Source: Planctomycetota bacterium
GTDB taxonomy: Bacteria; Planctomycetota; B15-G4; SIAN01
NCBI GenBank assembly: GCA_016795285.1
Contig: JAEUIC010000005.1
Coordinates: 62,001 to 126,000 of the forward strand
Direction of reading: 5' to 3'
Length of the DNA: 64,000 bases
In this document: positions 19,603-27,180 of the stretch, piece by piece
Numbering within the stretch: the first letter of the stretch is position 1
Layout: each line of letters opens with the position of its first letter
Notes under the pieces: generated by a model
Told to the model about the DNA's origin: nothing
Seen by the model: the letters and a program-made list of their open reading frames with translations, nothing else
The model's database searches: none
Position numbers and translations under genes: made by a program

Positions 19603-19634
19603 CGGCCCCCGCAGCGCATCCGCTGCGGGGGCCG
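19603..19634. terminator. Strong bidirectional terminator hairpin between convergent genes
   Basis: A perfect 14-bp inverted repeat (CGGCCCCCGCAGCG and its complement, 19603-19616 and 19621-19634) with a 4-nt CATC loop. TCCCATTT follows on the plus strand and TTCGT on the minus strand. It lies between the ends of the PQQ dehydrogenase and the M56 gene and could serve both. Confidence 0.7.
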
Positions 19635-19668
19635 TCCCATTTCCTGCCTGCTTCGCTCGAGCCGTCGC

Positions 19669-22600
19669 TCAGCGCATCGAGCGCACGCGGCGCGCTCCAG
19701 CGTTGCGCTGCGGAGCCGGGGTCGGCTCCGGGAGCGGCGCCGGAGCGCTGTCGGCCGCCCCCTCGATCTCCGCGAGCTGCTGCTGCAGCGCCTGCAGTTG
19801 CGCAGCGAGCGCCTCGATCTGCGCCCGCAGCATGGCCGCATCGGCCGACGCCGCGGCACGCGGCGCCGGTGCACCGCGGGACGCTTGCCCCGTCCGCGCG
19901 ATCCGCGCCCGCGCGACGTCGTACTCCGCTGCCGCCCTCTGCTGCGCGTTCGCTGCACGCGCGTGCTCCGGCGCTCGCGCTTGCGCGACCTCGCGCTGCC
20001 GGGCGAGCTCGAGCTCCGCGCGCGCGCGCTCGGCCTGCTTCTGCGCGTCGCGCGCGTGCAGCTCGTGCTGGCGCGTGAAGTCGACGCGCGACCGCTCGAG
20101 CTCGCGGCGCGCCTGCGCCAACTGCCGCTCCGTGTCGGCGCGTCGCTTCGCGAAGTCGCGCTCCGCCTGCCGCATCAGGCCGTTCACCGTCTTCTCGTCG
20201 AGGTCGTGCGCCGCCTCGATGATCGTCGCCTGCTTCTCGGCGAACGCCTCCGCCAGCTCCGCGTCGCGATCGGCCTGCTCCGAGTCGAGGTCGGCGAGCG
20301 CCTCATCGAGGTCCGCCATCGACTCCTCGAGCGAGCAGTGGAGCTCCTCCATCGACTCCGCCAGCGACTCGTCGAGCTCGGCCATCGAGTCGTCGAGCTC
20401 CGCCATCGCATCGGCCAGCTCGATCTCCCAGTCGGAATCGAGCGCCGGTTGCGCGACGTAGCCGAGCTCGGCCAACGACTCGAGTTCGATCGCATCGCAC
20501 GGCTCGGCGCACGCGGTCGTGCACGCCGCCTCGCAAATCTCCTCGCACTCTTCCTCGCAGGCCGCTTCGCACGCGTCCTCGCAGCTTTCCTCGCAAACCG
20601 CGTCGCACTCCTCCTCGCAGGCGGCCTCGCACGGCGCCGCAGCCACCGCGACACCGCCGGCGCGAGCGCCCGCGTGCGCGGCGCGAGCGTGCGCCGTGGC
20701 GACCCGCTCCTCGACCAGCGCCATCAGCTTCTTCTGCAGCTGGGCCGCTTCGGCGTCGCGCCCCGCGCGCACCGCTTCGGCGTAGGCTTGCGCCACCACC
20801 GAGAGCCGCTCGTCCAGCACCTCGTCGGTCGGCATCTCGGGCATCGACGGCATCGCCGGCATCCCCGACATCGCGGGCATCGACGGCATCGCCGCCGGGG
20901 CCAGCGCAGGCGCCGCCGGCACGTTGGCGGGCCGCTTCACGCGGATCGAGCGGCGGCGCTCGTCACTCGCGGGCTCCGCCGCCGCCGGCGCACCGACTCC
21001 CGCCGCGCGGCTCGCCGCCGCGCTGCTCGGCACCGCAACCGGTGCACGCGCCGCTCGCGCTGCGCCGCCGCGCGCGCCCTCGCTCGGCGCAGCGGCCGCC
21101 GCCGGCGCCATCGCCGGCATCGGTGCGACCCGGGCCATCGGCGCGCTCGGCGCGATCGGCTCCCCGGGGGCGACCGGCGCCGCCGACACCTTGCTCGCCG
21201 TCGGCGCGATCGGCGCCGCCGGCGCCGCCGGCGCGATCGGTGCCGTCGACGCGATCGGTGCATCCGACGCGATCGGCGCCGCGCTCGGCAGCGGCTCGTC
21301 GCCCGGGAGCAACGTGGCGGCCGCGCCGAGCTGCGTCAGCAGCGGCAACGCGAACAGCGAGCAGGCGATCCAGCGCCCGTTGCGCCGCCACCTTCCGTCG
21401 GGACCCTTCGAATCGACCGTGAGCATCTCGATCCTCCTCTCGATCTGCGACGGCGATCGGCCCCAGTGCAGGAGCGCGCAACGAACGCCCGCGGAGTGGG
21501 GCCCCGCGTCGATCGCCGAGAGATGACCATGAAGCGCTGCGGCGTGTTCCAGCAGCGCGTGGGCGTAGCTGCGGCGATGGCCGCACCGTTCGACGACGGC
21601 GAGGTCGCACGAGAGCTCGCGCAACCGGCCGACCTCGGCCGACAGCCACCAGGCCGCCGGATGGAACCAGAAGAGCGACGTCGCGACGGCCTGCAGCGAC
21701 GCGGCCGCCGCATCGCCGCGCGCGATGTGGACCAGCTCGTGGCGCAGCGCCCAGCGCAACGCCTCGGGCGAGATCTGCGTGAGGGCGCGCTCGGGCACCA
21801 GCAGCGTCGGCCGCCGCCAGCCGAAGCAGGCGGGGCTCGCGATCTCGGCGGAGATGGCGAGCCGCACGCGCGCCGCCGCCGGCTCGCTCCTCGCGAGGTC
21901 GGCCCAGAGCGCCGCCAACTCGGGCGGCACGCTTCGTTCGGCCCGTCGCAGCAGCCGCACCGTCCGCGCGAGGCGGACCACGCGGCGCCCGACGACGCAG
22001 GCGAGTCCGACTGCGTAGAGCAGCAGCGCCGCGCGCGCGCTGCCGAGGCGGCGCGCCGCCGCGGCGACGGCCTCGCGAGCGGCGTCGAAGAGGGCGCGGC
22101 TCGCGGCGGCCGCCATCGGGGGCGCAGGGGCGGCGATCGAGTCAACGACGGGCGCCGCGATCGTGGCCGCGGCCGGCGCCCCGTCGATGGTGCGCTCGAA
22201 CGCGAAGGCAACCGCCGGCAACGTCTCGTCGATCGCCGTCGGTGCCGCGACGCGTCGCGGCTCCGCGTGCGCCGTTTCGTGCCGCTCGCCGCGCGGGCGC
22301 TGCGATCGGCTCCACTCCGGGGAAAGCTGCGCCGGCCGCTCGAGCTCGCTCCCGAGTTCGAGCGGCGTGGGACGCGGCGGCGGCAACGGCGCGCCGCGCG
22401 GCGCTGCGACCAGCAGCGAACGCTCGTCGATCTCGATCGGCGCGAGATCGCGCGGCTCCGCGGCAGGAGCGCTCGGGGCCGCCCGCTCGAGCAGTCGCGT
22501 GACCCAGGCGCGCAGCGGCGCGCCCCACGCATCGGCGGCGCCACGCACCGCCCACTGCACCGGCAGCAGGAGCAGCGCGCCGACCAGCAGCGCGCACGCC

Positions 22601-22722
22601 AGCGCATAGGCGAGCGCCGGATCGCGCTTCAGCACGCGCCGGGTGAGCAGCGCCGCGCCGGCCGCGAGCGCCATCCCGAGCGACGCGATCGCCACCTGCG
22701 CGAGCCACGGCGAGCCGCTCAT
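19669..22722 (-). CDS. M56 (BlaR1/MecR1-like) membrane metallopeptidase with Cys- and Met-rich C-terminal region
   Basis: A 1017-residue protein overlapping the BlaI-type repressor by 4 nt (ATGA). TM segments lie near 8-28, 36-58, 231-249 and 451-472. The zinc peptidase motif is HELVH (328-332) with downstream ELSCD (369-373), as in BlaR1, where a signal triggers cleavage of the repressor. Residues about 475-600 are low-complexity Ala/Pro/Ile. A Met-Pro run follows (about 605-632, PAMSGMPAMPSMPEMP). Residues about 695-743 carry twelve Cys at exact four-residue spacing in a Glu-rich context. The rest, to the C-terminus, is a long coiled coil. No penicillin-binding sensor domain is visible, so the inducer is unknown. 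The C-terminal region is far longer than in ordinary BlaR1. Confidence 0.85.
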   Translation of the reverse strand: MSGSPWLAQVAIASLGMALAAGAALLTRRVLKRDPALAYALACALLVGALLLLPVQWAVRGAADAWGAPLRAWVTRLLERAAPSAPAAEPRDLAPIEIDERSLLVAAPRGAPLPPPRPTPLELGSELERPAQLSPEWSRSQRPRGERHETAHAEPRRVAAPTAIDETLPAVAFAFERTIDGAPAAATIAAPVVDSIAAPAPPMAAAASRALFDAAREAVAAAARRLGSARAALLLYAVGLACVVGRRVVRLARTVRLLRRAERSVPPELAALWADLARSEPAAARVRLAISAEIASPACFGWRRPTLLVPERALTQISPEALRWALRHELVHIARGDAAAASLQAVATSLFWFHPAAWWLSAEVGRLRELSCDLAVVERCGHRRSYAHALLEHAAALHGHLSAIDAGPHSAGVRCALLHWGRSPSQIERRIEMLTVDSKGPDGRWRRNGRWIACSLFALPLLTQLGAAATLLPGDEPLPSAAPIASDAPIASTAPIAPAAPAAPIAPTASKVSAAPVAPGEPIAPSAPMARVAPMPAMAPAAAAAPSEGARGGAARAARAPVAVPSSAAASRAAGVGAPAAAEPASDERRRSIRVKRPANVPAAPALAPAAMPSMPAMSGMPAMPSMPEMPTDEVLDERLSVVAQAYAEAVRAGRDAEAAQLQKKLMALVEERVATAHARAAHAGARAGGVAVAAAPCEAACEEECDAVCEESCEDACEAACEEECEEICEAACTTACAEPCDAIELESLAELGYVAQPALDSDWEIELADAMAELDDSMAELDESLAESMEELHCSLEESMADLDEALADLDSEQADRDAELAEAFAEKQATIIEAAHDLDEKTVNGLMRQAERDFAKRRADTERQLAQARRELERSRVDFTRQHELHARDAQKQAERARAELELARQREVAQARAPEHARAANAQQRAAAEYDVARARIARTGQASRGAPAPRAAASADAAMLRAQIEALAAQLQALQQQLAEIEGAADSAPAPLPEPTPAPQRNAGARRVRSMR

Positions 22723-23168
22723 CGGCCGCCCTCCGCCGCGCTCCCGCCCCCGGCGGCCGGCGGCGCGTCGTCGAGCCGCTCGTCGATCAGGTGGCGCAGC
22801 TTCTCGAGCTCGGCGCGCGACAGCTCCTCGCGTTCCATGAGGTTCAGCAGCAGCGGCTGCACGCGGCCGTCGAAGAGGCGCTCGACGAGCTCGCCCACCA
22901 TCGAGGTGGTCACCTGCTCCTGCGAGACGCGCGGCTGGTAGAGGTGCGCGCGGCCGCTGCCGGCACGCGTGCGCACGACCGACTTGTCGCGCAGGATGTT
23001 CAGCACCGTCTGCACCGTGTTGTAGGCGAGCGGCTTGCGCCGGCCGACGTTCACGCGGTCGACCACGTCGCGCACGGTGAGCTCGGGCGCGCTGTCGCCG
23101 GCCCAGAAGGTGCGCAGCACCTCGAGCTCGAGCTTGGTCAGGAGCACCTTGCCGCGTTCGCGCGCCAT
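22719..23168 (-). CDS. BlaI/MecI-family winged-helix repressor
   Basis: A 149-residue transcriptional repressor. The N-terminal winged helix contains LTKLELEVLRTFWAG and AYNTVQTVLNILRDK, both typical of BlaI/MecI. The C-terminal half, including ERLFDGRVQPLLLNLMEREELS, is the dimerisation region where BlaR1-type peptidases cut. The gene is coupled by a 4-nt overlap to the M56 peptidase, which should inactivate it. It is preceded by a good ribosome site (GAGGAGG) and by two palindromes that look like its own operators, so autorepression is likely. The regulon is unknown; no beta-lactamase gene is in the window. Confidence 0.92.
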   Translation of the reverse strand: MARERGKVLLTKLELEVLRTFWAGDSAPELTVRDVVDRVNVGRRKPLAYNTVQTVLNILRDKSVVRTRAGSGRAHLYQPRVSQEQVTTSMVGELVERLFDGRVQPLLLNLMEREELSRAELEKLRHLIDERLDDAPPAAGGGSAAEGGR

Positions 23169-23234
23169 CGCGTCCTCCTCGGAGCCGGCCCGGCACCGGA
23201 GCGTCTCGCCCCTTCGCCCCTCGCCGCACCGCTG

Positions 23235-23254
23235 ACTCCGAATGTCTTAGGAGT
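23235..23254. promoter_or_regulatory. Putative BlaI operator 1
   Basis: A 20-bp palindrome, ACTCCGAA-TGTC-TTAGGAGT, with 8-bp arms and one mismatch. It overlaps the predicted -10 box 67 bp upstream of the repressor start. It matches operator 2 in arm sequence and 4-nt spacer length. Confidence 0.6.
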
Positions 23255-23272
23255 CATCGACCCGATCGGCAA
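23244..23272 (-). promoter_or_regulatory. Candidate promoter for the blaI-M56 operon
   Basis: On the minus strand TTGCCG (23272-23267) is followed after 17 bp by TAAGAC (23249-23244). The -10 element lies inside operator 1 and the -35 element sits between the two operators, an arrangement suited to repression. Confidence 0.5.
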
Positions 23273-23278
23273 CCCCCT

Positions 23279-23298
23279 TCTCCTAAAATCTTGGGAGT
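23279..23298. promoter_or_regulatory. Putative BlaI operator 2
   Basis: A second copy of the palindrome, TCTCCTAA-AATC-TTGGGAGT. Its centre is 44 bp, about four helical turns, from that of operator 1. The shared pattern is CTCC(T/G)AA-N4-TT(A/G)GGAG. The site lies just after the stop of the upstream ATPase gene. Confidence 0.6.
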
Positions 23299-23314
23299 CA
23301 GCGATGCGGGGGCG

Positions 23315-24106
23315 TCAGCGACGCGGCGGTGCGGGATCCGTCGGCGGATCACTCCCGGAACGAAACGGCGGCGCCAGCGGCGGGGACAGCAGCGGGGACA
23401 GCAGCGTCTCGGGCGCGGCGAGGAAGCGCCGCGTGATCTGGTAGGCGTCGGTCTCCTGCCAGGCGACCGTCCGCCAGCCGGCGTCGTCGAGCTGCACGAT
23501 GCGGGCATCGGGGTAGCCGAGCAGGATCGGCGAATGGGTCGCCACCACGAACTGGCTGCCCTCTGCCGCGAGCGCCTGCATGCGGGCCAGCAGCGCGAGC
23601 TGCCGCGTCGCCGACAGCGCCGACTCGGGCTCGTCGAGCAGGTAGAGGCCGCCCGCGACGAACCGTTCGAGCGCCACCCAGAGGAACGACTCGCCGTGCG
23701 AGCGGCGGTGGAGATCGATCCAGCCGTGCCCGTACTGCTCGCGCACCGCCTCGCTCGCCACGTGGTGGAGCGTCTCGGCGCGCAGGAAGAAGCCGCCGCG
23801 CTCACGCCGCGGGCCGCGGGCGAGGCGCAGCGCCGCGGGGAGCCGCTCGTCGATCCCTTCCGCGGCCGCCGCCTCCTCCTCGCTGCGGAAGTTCTTCGAG
23901 CCGCCGCGCGGCGGGAAGCCCGCCTTGCGGGCGATCGCCTCGAGCAGCGTCGACTTGCCGCTGCCGTTCTCCCCGACGAGGAAGGTGACGGCCGGCGCGA
24001 ACTCGAGGCGCCCGAGCTTCGCGATCGCCGGGATCGTGAACGGCCACGCGGTGGCGTCGCCGATCCGCTCGGCCAGCAGTTCGACGTGGAGCAGGATTCC
24101 CGCCAT
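23315..24106 (-). CDS. AAA family ATPase (ABC/SMC-type)
   Basis: A 263-residue cytoplasmic ATPase with Walker A GENGSGKST (45-53), an SHGES signature (136-140), Walker B LYLLDEPESALS (from 154) and a switch His191 in VVATHSPILLGYPDA. This is the compact group of small RecF/SMC-like ATPases of unknown function, without TM segments. I chose ATG 24106, which has GAGG upstream and starts the conserved first strand; ATG 24124 is possible. The last ~18 residues (FRSGSDPPTDPAPPRR) are encoded by a dispersed repeat that occurs again upstream of the gene, so the native C-terminus may have been replaced. No toxin or nuclease partner is adjacent. Confidence 0.85.
   Translation of the reverse strand: MAGILLHVELLAERIGDATAWPFTIPAIAKLGRLEFAPAVTFLVGENGSGKSTLLEAIARKAGFPPRGGSKNFRSEEEAAAAEGIDERLPAALRLARGPRRERGGFFLRAETLHHVASEAVREQYGHGWIDLHRRSHGESFLWVALERFVAGGLYLLDEPESALSATRQLALLARMQALAAEGSQFVVATHSPILLGYPDARIVQLDDAGWRTVAWQETDAYQITRRFLAAPETLLSPLLSPPLAPPFRSGSDPPTDPAPPRR
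23321..23371 (+). repeat. Dispersed 51-nt repeat, copy A
   Basis: Matches copy B (24221-24271), exactly 900 bp away, at 43 of 51 positions in direct orientation. It contains GCGGCGGTGCGG and ACTCCCGGAACGAAACG. It encodes the C-terminus of the AAA ATPase on the other strand. Confidence 0.7.
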
Positions 24107-24126
24107 CGCTCGCCTCGCGGTCATTC

Positions 24127-24146
24127 CGATCCGGGAGCGTTCCGCC
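24127..24146 (-). repeat. Dispersed repeat, inverted copy C (core)
   Basis: A perfect 20-bp inverted match to 24243-24262 within copy B (core GGCGGAACGCTCCCGGATCG when read on the minus strand). The intervening 96 bp are very GC-rich and self-complementary, so the pair could form a cruciform or a transcript hairpin just upstream of the AAA gene. Confidence 0.7.
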
Positions 24147-24220
24147 GGAAACGGGCCGCTCGCGACCACCGCATCGCGTGCCGGCCGCGCTGCGCCGCGC
24201 CGCGAGCGGAGATCCGCGCG

Positions 24221-24271
24221 GCGCGGCGGTGCGGAGTCCGGCGGCGGAACGCTCCCGGATCGAAACGACGG
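24221..24271 (+). repeat. Dispersed 51-nt repeat, copy B
   Basis: The counterpart of copy A, in direct orientation. Its GGCGGAACGCTCCCGGATCG core is repeated inverted at 24127-24146. It ends 30 bp before the dsbD stop codon. Confidence 0.7.
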
Positions 24272-24300
24272 ACGGATCGGAACGCCGGATCAGCCGGCCG

Positions 24301-26952
24301 TCACTTCCCCTCGAGCCAGTCGGCGAACGACTGCGGGTCGCTCTTGAACGAATCGTTGAACTCGGTGTGGCGCAGCATCGTCCGCGTCTTCGGATCGATC
24401 ACGATGTAGTACGACTGCGAGTGGTAGCCGATGTAGCCGCGCTCGATCTCGATCCACTTCTCGCCGAGCGTGTCGTGGTCGGTGTGGAGGCGCGACTCGA
24501 TGAACTTCTCGGTCAGGACCCGGCGCACGGCCGGATGAGGGAAGATCTCCTCTTCCATCACGCGACAGTTGATTCAGGTGAATCCGGTGAAGTTGATGAC
24601 GACCAGCTTCCCCTCGCGCTCGGCGCGGGCACACGCCTCGTCGTGCGCGTCGATGACGATCACCGGCCCCGCCGCGACCTCGCCGCCGCCGTGGCCGTCC
24701 CCGCCGCCGATGCGCGACGAGTAGGGCGGCGCCATCACGTTCATCACCCAGTCGAGCTTGTTGCCGAGCGCGCCGTGAAGGTTGTAGAGCGCGAAGAGCA
24801 GGAAGGCGATGCCGGCCACCATGCGCCCCGACCCGATCGACGGGTGGAGCTTCACCGGCATGCCGGGCTCGAGCAGCACGGGCTCGCTGTCCTCGTGGAG
24901 GCGGATCACGCCGAACAGGTAGAGCGCGCAGGCGGCGAAGAGGCCGGCCCACCAGAGGTAGAAGAGCTCCTTCGAGATGATCCCCCACTGCAGCACGAGG
25001 TCGGCGTTCGAGAAGAACTTGAGCGCCGCGGCCAGCTCGACGAAGCCGAGGCAGACCTTGAGCGTGTGCATCCACTCGCCGCTCTTCGGCAGCGTCTTCG
25101 CCTTGCCCGGCAGCAGCGAGAGGAAGACGAACGGGATCGCCATCGTCAGGCCGAAGACGGTCATCCCCATCACGACGCGCGGCATGCTCGAGGCGCCCGC
25201 GGCCAGCAGCGTGCCGACGAACGGCGCGGTGCAGGTGAACGAGGTGATGACCAGCGTCGCGCCCATCAGGAAGACGCCGACGTAGCCGCCCTTGCGCGTC
25301 GCCTTGCCGGCCGCCTGCATCAGGAACTGCGGCGGCTGCAGCAGGAGCAGGCCGAACAACGAGAGCGAGAAGACGACGAAGAAGGTGCCGATGATCAGGT
25401 TCGTCACCCAGTGGGTGGCGAACGGGATGATGATCGGACCGACCAGCGCCCCGATCACCACGTAGATGATCACGATGCCCGCGCCGTAGGTCAGCGAGAG
25501 CGGCAGGATCGAGGTCTGCCGCGCCGTCGCCTGCTTGGTGAAGTAGCTGATCGTGATCGGGATCATCGGGTAGGTGCACGGCATCAGCAGGCTGAAGAGC
25601 CCCCAGCCGAACGCCGTCAGCAGGAAGAGGCCGAGCGGCAGCTCCTCGAGCTTCTCGGAGGCGCGGTTCACTGGCGCGGCGCCGATCGTCTCCTCCGGCG
25701 CCCCGTCGTCCGTCGCGTGGTCGCCCGCCGCCGAGCCGCTCGCGCCGCTCGCCGCGGCACTCGCTCCGCCCCCCTGCGTCGCCGCGACCGCGCCGACCAC
25801 GAGGTCGCTTGGGAAGGCCGCGAAGAGCGCGTCGCCGCCGCTGCCGGCCGGCTTCACCACCTGCTTCCACGGCACGCAGCCGGCCTCGTTGCAGGTCTGC
25901 CCGACGACGGTCAGCGTCAACGCCGCGAGGTCCGCCCCCGGCGCCTTCTTGCCGAGCAGGTGGACGACGAAGGTCCCGTGGTGGACCCAGAGGAACGTCT
26001 TCAGCGAGCCGAACTCCTGCGGCTCCTTCTCCGGCGTCGGGAAGCGCGGTGCGCTCCACTCGATGCCCTCGCCGGCGAAGGTGAAGGTCGTGGGCGCGCC
26101 GATCGCGCCGGGCCCGCCGACGTCGCTCTCGCTCGGTCCGTGGCCGAGGTGGTACCCCTCGGCGACGGTGATCTGCACCGCCGCCCTCACCGACTCGCCC
26201 TCGTCGCGCACGAAGAGTTCGGCGGTCGCGTGGCCGTCATCGAGGAGCGCCGCCGCGCTGAACCCGCCGCTCGGCGCATCGGTCGGCGGTGTCGCGCTCG
26301 GCGCCGCGCTCGGCGCCGCGGCGACCGGCATGCTCTCCGTGGGCGGCTCCTCGGCCGCGACGACGCCCGGCGCCAGCAGATCGGCCGGGAACTTCTCGAA
26401 GAGCTTGTCGCTCCCCGCCCCGCCGCTCTTCACCTTCTGCTTGTAAGGGACGCAGCCGGCGGCATTGCACGTCTGGCCGCGGATCGTGAGTTCGATCGTC
26501 GCCGGGTCCGCCGCGGGATCGACCTTGCGACCGCGCACCCACAGCACCGGCGTGCCGTAGTGGATGTTGAGCCAGGTCTTCGTGGCGCCGAAGCTCTGCT
26601 CTTCGCGCTCCGGCTCGGGGAAGCGCGCGGCGCTCCACTCGAAGCCGGCGCCCGCGAAGGCGAGGGTGGTCGGCATGCCGGCCGCATCCGGTCCGCCGAC
26701 CTCGGCCGCGGTCGGGCCGTGGCCGATGTGGTAGCCCGGCTCGAGCACGATCTCGACCGCCGCCTTCACGTCGTCGCCGTCGACCCGCAGCCAGAGCTTC
26801 GTGTCGGCGCGATTCTGCGCGCGCGCCGGTGCCGCCAAGACGAGCAGCAGCGCGAGCGCTGCGGCCGCTCGGACGGCCCGGAGCACCCACCGCGCGAACC
26901 GGCTTGCCTCGCCGGCCCATCGCGAGGCGCGTTCGTTTCGATCGACCACCAT
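24301..26952 (-). CDS. dsbD: DsbD-type thiol:disulfide transporter, probable selenoprotein (in-frame TGA at residue 793)
   Basis: Read through one TGA, this is an 883-residue protein that would carry reducing equivalents across the inner membrane. The start is ATG 26952, with GAGGAG upstream and a signal peptide ending near PARAQ. Two tandem N-terminal DsbD-alpha domains follow, each with a GQTCNxAGCVP motif (Cys near 161/166 and 355/360). A TM domain (about 437-735) has the redox cysteines in MPCTYP and SFTCTAP. A thioredoxin domain ends the protein. There the sequence reads VINFTGFT-TGA-INCRVMEEE, with TGA (24576-24574) exactly where the first Cys of CxxC belongs; Cys796 is intact. The frame stays open for 90 more codons of good homology. 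A hairpin suited to SECIS follows the TGA. A nonsense mutation or sequencing error is the alternative. Confidence 0.8.
24534..24559 (-). promoter_or_regulatory. Putative bacterial SECIS hairpin in dsbD mRNA
   Basis: In the mRNA, GAUG pairs with CAUC and GAAGA with UCUUC, leaving the apical loop GGAGA and a 3-nt CCU bulge on the 3' side. The loop begins 24 nt after the UGA and has G at its first two positions. Both properties fit the general bacterial SECIS pattern (loop about 16-37 nt after UGA, G early in the loop). The element lies within coding sequence, as bacterial SECIS elements do. Confidence 0.5.
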
Positions 26953-27120
26953 CGGCTGCCGTTCTCCTCGGGACGCCGCTCGGCGATGCGCCGAACCGGC
27001 CCCCGCCACTCGCCTACGAGCCGCGCGCTGCGCGGTGCCGTCGACGAAGCGCGGGACGTTACCCGACCGGGGCGCCCTCGGGAGAGCCGCGCGCCGCGCC
27101 ACCCGATGCCGCTCCGCCGC

Positions 27121-27160
27121 GCGCCGTTCCGCGCCGTTCCGCGCCGTTCCGCGCCGCTCC
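27121..27160 (+). repeat. 10-bp tandem repeat, four units
   Basis: GCGCCGTTCC occurs three times in succession, then once as GCGCCGCTCC. It lies in the 228-bp gap between the end of the GT4 gene and the dsbD start. The rest of this gap shows no gene. Confidence 0.8.
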
Positions 27161-27180
27161 GCGCCGGGGGCGCGCCACCT

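Noticed and set aside
19798..22941. Plus-strand frame of about 1000 codons opposite the M56 gene
   Set aside because: Low-complexity Arg/His/Gly composition; the minus strand has HELVH, TM segments and coupling to blaI.
22719..23168. Beta-lactam resistance function for the BlaI/M56 pair
   Set aside because: No penicillin-binding sensor domain or beta-lactamase is present; BlaI-M56 pairs occur widely in this type of organism with other roles.
24301..24561. Separate small gene beginning at an ATG inside the thioredoxin part of dsbD
   Set aside because: It is in the same frame as dsbD, continues the thioredoxin fold after the TGA and would lack half the fold; readthrough of one gene is the better explanation.
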